Shown here in pieces: positions 8,271 to 17,128 of a stretch of DNA of 64,000 bases (its first letter is position 1; every line of letters starts with the position of its first letter). The notes under the pieces are model-generated. The model did not search any database and was not told the DNA's origin. It saw only the letters and a program-made list of their open reading frames with translations. The stretch is from CBDCYS01 sp965224215 (GTDB lineage: Bacteria > Acidobacteriota > Terriglobia > Bryobacterales > UBA6623): NCBI GenBank assembly GCA_965224215.1, contig CBDCYS010000028.1:166589-230588 (forward strand), in the 5' to 3' direction. A program made the translations under genes and the position numbers.

Positions 8271-10394
8271 CTACTGTCTGACCGTGATGAAAGGTCCGTT
8301 CGGAGTCGATACACCGTCCACCGTCGCGGTCACCGCAAGATCCCCGTCCGGGGCATTCGGTGGCACCCGCACCACAAACTGGAAGAGCCCAGCACAGCAT
8401 GGCGCGGCGCCCGCATAAAATACGTCCGCGGGAGGCACCGCGATGCCGGCAATCGTGAAGGCCACGTCGCCAATCAGGTTCGCCAGACCTTGGGAGTCAG
8501 GCAGCGCCTGAGAGGGGATCTGGCCGCTCTCGAGTGCCGGGTCGGTCTGACCAAATCCCGTTCCAAAGAAGCTGACAAACTCATCGGGCTGCGCCGGCGT
8601 AAACGCTACGCCGGGGATCAGACCCGGCTCGCCGACTCGATTGGGTCCGCCACCGTGCAGCGTGGCGATCGGGTTGTTTCCGTCAGCGTTATTCACAAAG
8701 TTGAAGAACGCTGGTGATGTCGCCCCAAGCATCACCGTCGCGACCGGGCTGCGTTGCTCATCGCTCGTACCGCAACTGCGGATCACCTCGACTGCCGCCT
8801 GGCCGGGTTGCAGCAAGTGCGAGGCTTGCCCGTTGATCTGTCCGGGCAGGACGGCGAATAACGGTGACCGCTCTCCATCGATTTCGACGCAGGTGTCAGC
8901 CAGATTCGTTGCGATGCCTCCGTTGGCGTCGAACTCCGGTTGGATGGCGAAGGTTCCTTCCGGAGCGAATTCCTGGCCAAAGATGGTGAAAATTGCCAGA
9001 GGCGAGACCTGCTCGACAACGGGAGTCGAGGTCGCCAAGATGATGCCTCCCGAGCTGATCTCTGGCCCGGGTATTCCTGATGTCGCCGGCGTCACCACAA
9101 GTGTCACCGGAATGATCGTCGAGTTGGTTTGCAGAATTCGTGCCGCTTCCTTTGTGGCCGCTGCCGGTGTGGGTGAAATGGTGATCAATCCGTGGACCGT
9201 ACCCTCCTCGAGGCTCTCTGAGTTAACGGAGACCTGGATCGTTTCAGCCTCGCCGCTGGAGCTGCCTTGGTTGGGAGAAGCCGAGAGCCAGGGCTGGTCA
9301 GCCACGATTTGATAGTTCAGCGTGCCGTCGCCCGAATTGCGAATGTCGAACGTCTGTGGCGCGGGATTCATTCCTTGTTCCGCGGTGAATGTAAAGGCCG
9401 GAGTCGAAAGAGAGATCTCAGGCACCGGGATGGGAGGCGCATCTAGTTGGGCGGTCAGTGTGCCCTCCACGGCAACGCCTGGCGTCCATACGACCAGGGC
9501 GATAAAGTAAGTCCCGGCCTGCAATGGAGGGTTTGATTTCGGCGTTACGGTGATGGTCTCGTTGCCGGTTGGATTTGTCGAAGAGTGATGCGATACAACT
9601 CTGCCTCTGGACAAAATGGGATCCTCTCCCAGGCGCATGTGCAGGTCGACATCCACGCCGCCAGGCCTTGAGATCAGATTGACTTTGAGGGGGGTTGCGC
9701 CCGGAGGCACGTTGACGCGATAGCCGAGCAAACCGAAAAAGATGGTCGGGCCCGAGACCGCCGGAAGAGAGTAATCGATGGGCACGCCCGAGAGCAGCTC
9801 TCTGGATTGCAGGAAAAGAGCGCCAACCCATTGCTGGTCGCTCATCAGCAGTGCTTGGGGATTATCTGTTCCGGTCAAGTCACCGAACCACGTTGACAAC
9901 TCGAAACCCGGCCCGGGTGCCGCTGTCAGCACGACCGGGGTCCCGCTGTCATAAAAGCCGTCCCTCGAGCCGGGAACCGCGTCAATGTCGCCGCCGCTGG
10001 GCAGGAAGGGCTCGGTCGTGAGCAGATACTGCTCCGTGAATTCCGCCGTGAATGTCGAAGAGTCCTCACCCACCGTAATGTTGTGAGTGATGCCGCCGTC
10101 GTCGCTCCAACTCTGGAACACCGAGCGGCTCGCGTCCGAGAGGCCGAATTGGACAGCATTGTCGACCGAGATGGTGTGAGTGCTGCCCGGCTCCCAGGGA
10201 AGACTCACTGGAACGGGAACTGTACCGCCATCCAACGAAATAGCAAGGCCGGGTTGGCTGGCGTCAATCGTTGTCAACGGACCCAGCTCTGTTTTAGGGC
10301 GAGCCTGTTGTATACTGTGGCCTCGCCGAGCCAGGAAGGAATGCTTGGTAGCCGGAAACATGCGAAGTGTGAATCCAAGCCGCAGGGACTTCAT
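8271..10394 (-). CDS. Large secreted protein with Ig-like domains and TIGR03437 C-terminal domain
   Basis: Up to 707 aa. The C-terminal about 230 residues (from SSGGIILATSTPVVEQVSPL to VDGVSTPNGPFITV) fit TIGR03437, a domain nearly confined to Solibacter-like Acidobacteriota. Before it lies a BACON/Ig-like domain (ISLSTPAFTFTAEQG through IQVSVNSESLEEG) and further beta domains, including the FQSWSDDGGITHNITV pattern of acidobacterial repeat domains. No signal peptide is seen at the start, and the first codons would overlap the divergent fucosidase gene, so the true start is uncertain or the 5' part has been lost. A surface or secreted role is inferred. Confidence 0.8.
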   Translation of the reverse strand: MKSLRLGFTLRMFPATKHSFLARRGHSIQQARPKTELGPLTTIDASQPGLAISLDGGTVPVPVSLPWEPGSTHTISVDNAVQFGLSDASRSVFQSWSDDGGITHNITVGEDSSTFTAEFTEQYLLTTEPFLPSGGDIDAVPGSRDGFYDSGTPVVLTAAPGPGFELSTWFGDLTGTDNPQALLMSDQQWVGALFLQSRELLSGVPIDYSLPAVSGPTIFFGLLGYRVNVPPGATPLKVNLISRPGGVDVDLHMRLGEDPILSRGRVVSHHSSTNPTGNETITVTPKSNPPLQAGTYFIALVVWTPGVAVEGTLTAQLDAPPIPVPEISLSTPAFTFTAEQGMNPAPQTFDIRNSGDGTLNYQIVADQPWLSASPNQGSSSGEAETIQVSVNSESLEEGTVHGLITISPTPAAATKEAARILQTNSTIIPVTLVVTPATSGIPGPEISSGGIILATSTPVVEQVSPLAIFTIFGQEFAPEGTFAIQPEFDANGGIATNLADTCVEIDGERSPLFAVLPGQINGQASHLLQPGQAAVEVIRSCGTSDEQRSPVATVMLGATSPAFFNFVNNADGNNPIATLHGGGPNRVGEPGLIPGVAFTPAQPDEFVSFFGTGFGQTDPALESGQIPSQALPDSQGLANLIGDVAFTIAGIAVPPADVFYAGAAPCCAGLFQFVVRVPPNAPDGDLAVTATVDGVSTPNGPFITVRQ

Positions 10395-10895
10395 GGTTCA
10401 GACTGCGGGGGCTGGCCTCATCGTCCCGGCTGCTGCATTGGCCGGTAGCGCTGCCACCCCCCTGCAGGCTCAGACATCGAGGCCTTCCTCGAAGCCTGAA
10501 GGACCGGGCGCTCAGCGACTCAGCTTGCGAAAACTGAAGGCCTGGGAAGGTCTCGGGTATGGGATGTTTGTCTGCTTTGGCATGGAGACCTTTGTTCGCG
10601 CGACGTCGGAACTGGAAATCGCTCTCGCGAGCGCTTACAACCCACAGGCGCTAGACGTAGACCAATGGGTGCAAACCGCCCGCGACGCCGGCATGCGGTA
10701 TGCCGTCCTCACGGCAAAGCACGTATCGGGGCACTGCCTGTGGCCAAGCAGGTTTACGAAACATACGGTCGCCAACAGCGGCAACAAGACGGATGTTGTC
10801 GAAGCTTTTGTCACAGCCTGCGACAAGCGAAGCGTCCTTCCTGGCATCCACTATATGTCCTTGGACGGCCGTCATCGCTTCGGCGGCACTAGTGT
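10360..10895 (+). pseudogene. Alpha-L-fucosidase-like (GH29) protein, C-terminally truncated by IS256
   Basis: From ATG 10360 the protein begins with a twin-arginine signal (NPSRRDFMVQTAGAGLIVPA) for export. It continues with GH29 landmarks: WEGLGYGMFVCFGMETF, NPQALDVDQWVQTARDAG, YAVLTAKHVSGHCLWPS and PGIHYMSLDGRHRFG. At about codon 178 the similarity stops and IS256 DNA begins (about 10896). The catalytic nucleophile region and the C-terminal half are absent from the window, so the enzyme is dead. The truncation point is estimated to within some 20 bases. Confidence 0.75.
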
Positions 10896-10928
10896 CGAGA
10901 TATTGTCAAATGTTGTGGATGGGCGAGG

Positions 10929-11629
10929 TCAAGTGGCGTTCTCCTGAACCATCAAACCATCCTTGAATTTCTTTCCATTTAAGACAGGCACAATCACTTC
11001 TGAACCGTTCAGGCGCCGCCAGTGGCGCTCGGCCTGGCGGGCCAGCATGAAGACCATCGTCAGCGATGCTTCCCGGCTTCCGCAGCCCTTCGTTCGCCGC
11101 TGCCGCAATCGAACCGTCGCGAACGTCGACTCGATCGGATTCGTCGTCCGCAAGTGCACCCAGTGTTCGGCCGGAAAGTCATAGAAAGTCAGCAGCACTT
11201 TGCGGTCTTTCTCCAGGCACTCGACCGCCTTGGGGTACTTCTTTTCATATAAGTTCTTGAACCGGTCCAGCTCGTCCTCCGCTGTCTCCCGGCTCTCGGC
11301 AAGATAAACATCATGGAGCGCTTGCTTGGCCTTGCCCTGCATGCTCTTGGGCAGCTTGTCGAGCACATTCGCCGTCTTGTGGACCCAGCAGCGCTGCTCG
11401 CGCGTGGCTGGAAAGACCTTCCTCAAAGCCGCCCAGAAGCCCAGCGCGCCGTCGCCCACCGCCAACTTCGGCGGCAGATCGAGCCCTGCCGTTTCAAGTC
11501 CTCGAGCAACTCCTGCCACGACAGCTCGTTTTCGCGAAAGCCGTCGTGCACCGCCAGCAGTTGCTTGCGGCCGTCTTCGAGCGCTCCCATCACGACCAGT
11601 AAACACTGCCGTTCATCGTCCAAACGGAC
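10929..11629 (-). pseudogene. IS256-family transposase, C-terminal part
   Basis: The C-terminal part carries the family core: AVGDGALGFWAALRKVFP, QRCWVHKTANVLDKLPKS, LLTFYDFPAEHWVHLRTTNP then IESTFATVRLRQRRTKG. Near 11490 the frame shifts: upstream residues (DDERQCLLVVMGALEDGRK, ENELSWQELLEDLKRQG) are in another frame, consistent with loss of one base after the RQG codons. The N-terminal remainder continues beyond the ISNCY insertion at 13318-13557; the joint codons read YPNVRL followed by DDERQC. Confidence 0.88.
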
Positions 11630-11704
11630 AAATGTCGCTGCCGAGTGATAATGTCCTAAACGTGCCAAGTAGAAATGTCCTATTGACAAGGTCAGCCTGG
11701 AGGG

Positions 11705-13101
11705 GTGAGCAAGCAAGGACAACTACTAATGACACAACGAGAGCGCGACCGGCTGGTGGCGCTGCGCAAAGCAGACAAAAAACTCATCACGCAAAAGCAG
11801 GCCGCCCAGCAGACGGGCCTCAGCGAACGGCATCTGAGGCGGCTGCTGGCGAAGCTTCGCAGCGAAGGCGACCAGGCCGTGGTCCATGCCGCGCGGGGCC
11901 GCGCGTCCAACCGCAAGCTCAGCGCCAAGGCGGAAAAACAAGCCGTGGCAATCCTCTCCCAACCCGTCTACGCCGGCTTTGGCCCGACTCTGGCGGCGGA
12001 GTATCTCGAGCAGCGCCACGGCGTCCAAGTCGGCCGCGAAACGCTGCGCCGTTGGATGGCCGCCGCGGGCCTGTGGAAGCCCCGCCGCCGCAAGTCAGGA
12101 CGCCCGCATCCGTGGCGGCCCCGCCGCAGTTGCCGCGGCGAGCTGGTGCAATGGGACACCTCCGAGCACGACTGGCTGGAGGGACGCGGGGAGAAGCTGT
12201 ACCTGATCGGCATGATCGACGACGCCAGCAGCGAGTTGCTGGCGCGCTTCGTCCGGCACGACTCGGGCGAAGAGAATCGCCGTTTGCTGAAGACGTATCT
12301 GGAACAAAACGGCCGACCCGTAGCCTTCTACACCGACCGCGCCAGCCTGTTTGTCAACACGCCCAAAAACAGCGCCGGCGAGGATCCCAAGCTCTTGCCT
12401 CCCACGCAGATCGGGCGGGCGCTCCAGGAGCTGGACATCGAATCGATCACGGCCTATTCGCCGCAGGCCAAAGGCCGCGTCGAGCGCAGCTTTGGCACCG
12501 CCCAGGACCGCCTGGTGAAGGGTCTGCGGGTGGCCGGGGCCACGACGATCGAACAGGCCAACGCCTACCTGGAAAGCGAGTTTCTGCCCTGGTGGAACGC
12601 CACGTTGCGGGTGCAGCCGGCTCACCCCGACGAGGCGCATCGCGAGCTAGGTCCCGAGCACGATCTGGACTCGGCGCTGAGCCAGGTCGAGACGCGGCGG
12701 GTCGCCAACGACTACACGATTCGCTTCCGGGGAAAGAGCTATCAAATCGACCGCAAGGCGATTGTGCGGGTCTGCGAAACAGCCGAGTGCGGGTGGAGAG
12801 ACGCCTGGACGGCGTCCTGGCCGCGCGCTTCGGCAAGCACGAACTGGCGCTGAAGCGCTGCGGCGCGCAGCCCCAATCGGAGCGCCCGCAGCCCAAGAGC
12901 GCCCAGGCGGAACCCGCTGCGGCAGCGGCCGAGAAGGCTGGCGGCAAAGCTGCCGGCAAGCGAAGCAGCGACTGGATGAAGGACTTCGATCTGAAAGACA
13001 GCCCGCCTGTGTGGCAAGCGGCGCAGGCATCCGGCGCTCGTCGCGTTGGCGAAGCCCAAGGCCTCCGCTCCGAAGCTTCACCAAAGCAATCTCTGTCATG
13101 A
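11705..13101 (+). pseudogene. ISNCY-family transposase with a C-terminal frameshift
   Basis: The N-terminal helix-turn-helix reads LITQKQAAQQTGLSERHLRR and is followed by GFGPTLAAEYLEQRHG and RETLRRWMAAAGLWKPRRR. The DDE core has Asp in QWDTSEHDWLEGRG, Asp in AFYTDRASLF and Glu in NSPQ/YSPQAKGRVERSFG. After KAIVRVC (about 12770) the expected continuation (VRVERRLDGVLAARFGKHE) is found in the next frame, running to a TGA at 13099-13101. The intact product would be about 460 aa, whereas the first frame ends at 12853. The start may be the ATG at 11729 rather than the GTG/ATG upstream. Confidence 0.85.
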
Positions 13102-13108
13102 ACAGAAA

Positions 13109-13134
13109 ACCCTCTGACCGGGAAGCCAGAGGGT
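13109..13134. terminator. Hairpin after the ISNCY transposase
   Basis: A perfect 8-bp stem ACCCTCTG / CAGAGGGT encloses a 10-base loop, starting 7 bases after the long-frame stop codon. On the minus strand the stem is followed by TTTTCTGTT, on the plus strand it is preceded by a short A run, so it could act in both directions and block transcription into or out of the element. Confidence 0.5.
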
Positions 13135-13317
13135 CGTCTGCTTCAGCCGATTGCTTGGGAGCCAGCTCCATCGCTTCGGCCTTGGGCATCAAGAGCAGGC
13201 GCGACCCTGCCCTCAACGCCAACCACTCTACCATCACCTCTCCAGCCACCTGCCCCAAAGCGGACATTTCTACTTGGCAGCGATTAGGACATTTCTACTT
13301 GGCGTTGACAAACGGAC

Positions 13318-13557
13318 GTTGGGGTAGATGCCGTCGGCCCAAATGTAAACAAACCGCTTGCCGCTGAGGTCGCGCTTGGACCAGGTCTCGTATTCGCGTC
13401 GCCAGACTTCTTTGAGCCGCACCACCGTCGTCGCCGACAGGCCCGGAGCGTCGGGCCCCAGCAAGGCCTCCAGCGCTTCGCTGAAATCGCCCGTCGAGAT
13501 CCCTTTCAGGTACAACCAGGCGGCCCGAGTGGTATTTCCTCTCTCTTTTTCAAACAC
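13318..13557 (-). pseudogene. IS256-family transposase, N-terminal-side fragment
   Basis: The reading frame gives WLYLKGISTGDFSEALEALL, then GPDAPGLSATTVVRLKEVW, WSKRDLSGKRFVYIWADGIYP, which is the segment of IS256 transposases just before and including the first catalytic Asp (WADG). It is separated from its continuation at 10929-11629 by the ISNCY-like element. The first about 100 residues of the family are missing; the apparent start (MFEKERGNTTRAAW) is probably junction sequence. Confidence 0.85.
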
Positions 13558-13577
13558 TGAAATTTTTCGAGGGATCC

Positions 13578-14342
13578 ATGGAGGTCGTCGGTGCAGTCAT
13601 ATTACCGACTTTGGCGATTGGAGCGCTATTCTTGGTGCCTTTTATCGACCGGGGCAGCGCGAAAAGGGTCGGGCAGCGAGCCTTGGCCTGGGGCATCGTG
13701 ACGCTGGCAGCGGCCGGATGGGCGGGGCTTACTATCGGTGCGATCGTCAGCACGCCGGAGCAAGGGGCAAGCGAGTCGTCCCTCGCCGCCGCTGAGAGTT
13801 GGCCGCAACTCACACCGGTGGAGCTGGCCGGGGCAGCTTGCTATCGCCGCGAAAAATGCGCTACCTGCCACAACCTCGTCGAGGGTGAACCCAAGATGGG
13901 GCCGACCCTGGCCACGGTTGGACAGAAAAGGTCGGCCGACTGGATGATCGACCATTTCCGGAATCCGTCAGCCGTGGTTCCGGGCAGTCCGATGCCCGCG
14001 TTTCAATTGTCTCCGGCGCTGTTGAACTGTCTCTCCGCCTTCTTGCTGAAGGTCACTCCCGAGAACGCTCTGGCATTGGACAAGGTGCCTGAATTCGCCA
14101 TGCAAGGCGCCATGCTCTACCAGATGAACATGTGCGGCAACTGCCACATCATCAACGGAGTCGGTGGCAAGGCCGGACCTCTGCTCAACGGCGTTGGGCA
14201 ACGAAGAACGAACGAGTGGCTGGCGGGACATTTTCGCAATCCGCAAATGTTCTCACCTGACAGCTTGATGCCGCCCTACGATTTCTCTCCGGATGAGATG
14301 GAGGCGATCGTCCAATATCTGATGTCGCTGCCGGCCAAATAG
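13578..14342 (+). pseudogene. 3' part of a cytochrome b/c fusion gene (diheme c-type domain)
   Basis: The first 60 residues (GAVILPTLAIGALFLVPFID then a Gly/Leu/Ala-rich helix) resemble the last two membrane helices of cytochrome b / subunit IV of a bc-type complex. They are followed by two c-type heme sites, CATCH and CGNCH, each in a conserved context (GPTLATVGQKR ... WMIDHFRNPS; GPLLNGVGQRR ... WLAGHFRNPQ) with Met ligands in SPMPAF and SLMPPY. Such fusions occur in acidobacterial alternative bc complexes. Because the upstream part of cytochrome b is absent and IS256 DNA begins just before, I regard it as truncated. An independent membrane-anchored diheme cytochrome translated from the ATG at 13578 is the alternative. 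Confidence 0.7.
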
Positions 14343-14496
14343 AGCGTCAAACGGGTGGGGAAGGGTCCGGGTTCGCGCTGGATTCCGTAACTTCCGAGCA
14401 TTGGCATTCGAAACGCGGCACGCCGAACCGTGGCATAACGGATCGCGTTTGCAGAGCTGAACCCGTAGTTTCCCGACAGACGTATCACGCTACAGG

Positions 14497-15164
14497 ATGG
14501 CCCTGTTGCTCCTGTGCGCTTCGATATTCGCCTTCTCGTCGTCGGCTCATGCCGGCGAGCTGTACGTCAACGTCACCGATACGTTCGGGCATGCTCTCGA
14601 AAACGTTACCGTCGCCGTCAAACCGGTTGGTCTCTCCGCGGCGCGGAAGAAAGCGCGTCGTAACAAGCCATTCTTGATCCGCCGGATTGACAAGCTCGGG
14701 CGATTTCTATTCGTGAGAGTCCAGCCGGGAAAGCACTACTTGACCGCCAAACATCGAGCCACCCCCGCAAGCCGTATCTGCTACCTGGAGACCGAGATCC
14801 AAATCGACTATCCGGAGAACGTCGAGTCTCATTCCGTGGAGATTACGCTGCGGTCTGTCCGCAGGTATAAGGTCTCCGGGCGCGTACTCGGCGTGGGCGG
14901 GCTCCCCTACCAACAGCTCGTTATTTTCTTTGAACCCCAGGTATATCCCGGCGAGGCGAAGCCCCCCTTCACCCGGATGGCCGTCTCATCGACAGCGATG
15001 GGAGATTCGAAATATACGTTCCTGGCGGAAGATACGAACTACGCTTGGGTACCGCTGATCGAGGAATGTTCGAAGAGATTGCCAGCACGCCTGGTACGCT
15101 CGACATATCCCAAGATCAAGAAGGATTGCTGCTCGACCGCTTCCAGGCTGTCGCCGATCCCTAG
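14497..15164 (+). pseudogene. Secreted carboxypeptidase-regulatory-like (CNA-B type) protein, frameshifted
   Basis: The signal peptide (LLLLCASIFAFSSSAHA) is followed by a beta-sandwich typical of carboxypeptidase-regulatory-like domains (ELYVNVTDTFGHALENVTVA; KLGRFLFVRVQPGKHYLTA; VSGRVLGVGGLPYQQLVIFF). Around 14985 the frame breaks: the sensible continuation (IDSDGRFEIYVPGGRYELRL, ending LLLDRFQAVADP at a TAG, 15162-15164) is one frame over. The first frame runs to 15180 through nonsense-like residues. A single-base indel, real or from sequencing, explains this. Confidence 0.75.
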
Positions 15165-15180
15165 CTGCATCTCAACTTAG

Positions 15181-15854
15181 ACACTGTGTTTTGGTCGGGG
15201 TGCGCGAAACCCAAAACCGAATCCGGTCTCGGACCGGCAGCCCACAAGCAGCAAGGCAGCCGACGTGGCGTGAGCGGCCACGCTTGCCGCGAACCGATTC
15301 GTCGGTTTGTTTGGCCCCAGCGCGCGGAATCTGGCACGAGGCAAACGGTTCGCCCGGTGGTGGCCGTCCCTCGACGAATCGGGGCGCGGCAAAATCCGCG
15401 CGCCCTGAGCCGCGCGCGTGAGCAAGCGGTTCGGCTCGAATCGATTGATTCACTCGCAGCAACCACTCCGCCGCGGTCGTGGCTCCGACGGTGGCGGCTC
15501 GGACCATCGTGGCTGCGACAGTCAAACCCAAGACTTCGGGGACGAATCACCGAACAAACCGTAGTCCCCCACACACGAATCCGCCAGTCAGAGTCACGCC
15601 GAAGGCCCCCCGATCTCCCCAAAATTCAACCGTCCCAGATTTGAGTCACGGATTTGTGAGAGCATTAATCCCATTGTTATCAACAAACGTGCCCAATCGA
15701 GACTTGACATACACGAATGGGCCGTTATGCTGAGAGCGGTGAAATGATCGGCTAAGCGACCATTCACAGCGCCGCTCGCTGATGTTGTTCCCAAACGCCC
15801 GTTCACGAAAGAAATGAAAAGTTGAGTTGGCCAGGAAGGGGCAAAAAACGCAAT
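15181..15854. other. Gene-free stretch
   Basis: About 670 bases without a convincing gene. The first half is very GC-rich with several short CG-rich inverted repeats and overlapping ORFs in all frames whose translations are Arg/Pro-rich and look non-coding. The last 200 bases are more AT-rich. I see no RNA gene or repeat with a partner elsewhere in the window. Confidence 0.5.
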
Positions 15855-15863
15855 ATCATGAAA

Positions 15864-16893
15864 TCTGGTTATCCACTTTACTCTAGTGATGAATCAAGCT
15901 ATCCTTGGACTCGCGCTGTTGGCGGCGAAGACCGAGTCTGTTGAGCGACGATTTTCCAAAACATCTGGTGGAGTTCACTGAACGGTTTGCCAGCGAGCAA
16001 GCTTGCTGCGAGTATCTGCTCGGTGTCCGCTGGCCAGCGGGGTTCGTTTGTCCGAACTGCTCGGCCACGAAGGGTTGGACGACCCGACGAGGCACGATGT
16101 TCTGTAGCGGGTGCCGACGCCAGACCTCTCCCACGGCGGGAACCATCCTGCACAACTCGCGGGTGCCGCTGCGGAGTTGGTTTCTGGCCATGTGGCTGGC
16201 CTGCACTCAGAAAACAGGGCTGAGCGCCAAGGGTTTGCAGCGTGAACTCGGTCTGGGCAGCTATCAGACCGCCTGGCTGATGTTGCAGAAGTTGCGGCAG
16301 GCGGATGGTTCGGCTGGGTCGGGAACGGCTGGACGGAAGTGTCGAAGTCGACGAGACTTACTTGGGCGGCAAGGAGAAGCACGTTCGCGGGCGAGAGCTG
16401 GTGGGCAAAGCCTTGGTTGTGGTTGCGGTGGAACTGCAGGGCCGCAAAATGGGGCGAATTCGTCTGCGTCATGTCCCCGACGCATCGGGACCGAGTCTGG
16501 TGGGTTTTGTGACCGACTGTGTGGCGTCAGGCAGTCTGGTCCATAGCGACGGCTGGAGGGGTTACCGGGGCTTGAAGAAAGCCGGCTATCGCTATCGGGT
16601 CACCCACACAGCGGGAGACTCGCAGATAGCCGCCGAGGAATTCGCGCATGTCCACCTGGTTGCCTCGCTGCTCAAGCGCTGGTTGGTAGCGACGCACCAA
16701 GGGAAGGTGAGTAAAGTGCATCTGCAAGGCTACCTCGATGAATTCACCTTTCACTTCAACCGTCGAAAGTCCCGCCACGTAGGCAAGATCTTCCACCGAC
16801 TCGTCGAACAGTTGGTTCTCCGTAAGGCCTTGACCTATCGAGACATTATCACCAAGCCCCAGCCCACCAACTAGAGTAAAGTGGATAACCAGA
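15864..16893 (+). mobile_element. IS1595-family insertion sequence, 1030 bp, inactive
   Basis: Perfect 24-bp inverted repeats (15864-15887 and 16870-16893, outer bases TCTGGTTATCCACTTTAC) are flanked by a 9-bp direct repeat ATCATGAAA (15855-15863 and 16894-16902), that is an 8-bp target duplication plus one base of ambiguity. It holds one frameshifted transposase. Same length as the element at 5200-6229. Confidence 0.93.
15941..16874 (+). pseudogene. IS1595-family transposase, frameshifted
   Basis: A TTG at 15941 (LSDDFPKHLVEFTERF) matches the N-terminus of the relative at 5124-6179. The zinc ribbon is CPNCSATKGW ... CSGCRRQTSP. Near 16303 an extra G shifts the frame: LQKLRQA is in one frame and MVRLGRERLDGSVEVDETYL in the next. 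The core follows with Asp in VEVDETYLGG, Asp in LVHSDGWRGY and LDEFTFHFNRRKS. The stop TAG (16872-16874) lies inside the terminal repeat. Confidence 0.9.
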
Positions 16894-17021
16894 ATCATGA
16901 AAATATCTGCAAAATGCTGCAATCGAGGTTTCAGGTTTACTGAAACAAAAGAACTTACGAGTTTCCTCGAAGCCTCCACTAGGGCGCGCGAATGCAACAG
17001 TTAACGCATATAGTAGTCGCA

Positions 17022-17063
17022 AAAGGCACGAAACTCGCCAAGAAAGGTACGAAACATGCCAAG
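17022..17063 (+). repeat. Two tandem 21-bp units
   Basis: The units share AAAGG, ACGAAAC and GCCAAG with three differences. Read in one frame they give KGTKLAK-KGTKHAK. They sit in the 235-base gap between the IS1595 element and the SMP-30 gene; I see no convincing gene there. Confidence 0.55.
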
Positions 17064-17128
17064 GGTCACAGTGAGCGGCACGCGCTCGCCTCGCGAGGAA
17101 GTCGACGGCCCCCTTCGATCCGAGCGAG

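Larger units (their letters stand above)
11630..13308 (+). mobile_element. ISNCY-like insertion sequence nested in IS256
   Basis: It is flanked by the 9-bp direct repeat CAAACGGAC (11621-11629 and 13309-13317), and removing the element restores a continuous IS256 reading frame (VRLDDE). Both ends carry two copies of a motif related to GCCAAGTAGAAATGTCC, in inverted orientation between the ends, the likely transposase binding sites. The exact first and last bases are not certain because the outermost bases match poorly. It holds one transposase, which is frameshifted. Confidence 0.85.
10896..13557 (-). mobile_element. IS256-family remnant split by an ISNCY-like element
   Basis: The transposase reads on the minus strand from about 13557 to 10929 with the block 11630-13308 inserted. 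The 5' part of the transposase (about the first 100 residues) is missing where the DNA meets the cytochrome fragment, and the transposase also has a frameshift. The left boundary (about 10896) is inferred from where the fucosidase similarity ends; I could not see terminal repeats at both ends. The remnant joins two unrelated truncated genes, which suggests a deletion next to the element. Confidence 0.75.

Noticed and set aside
11326..13101. 591-codon frame spanning IS256 and ISNCY DNA on the plus strand
   Set aside because: Only its last 110 codons or so are real (the shifted C-terminus of the ISNCY transposase). The rest is the wrong frame of two different transposases.
15181..15644. Overlapping frames in both directions (up to 153 codons)
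   Set aside because: Arg/Pro-rich translations, no start signals, no domain, mutual overlap on both strands.
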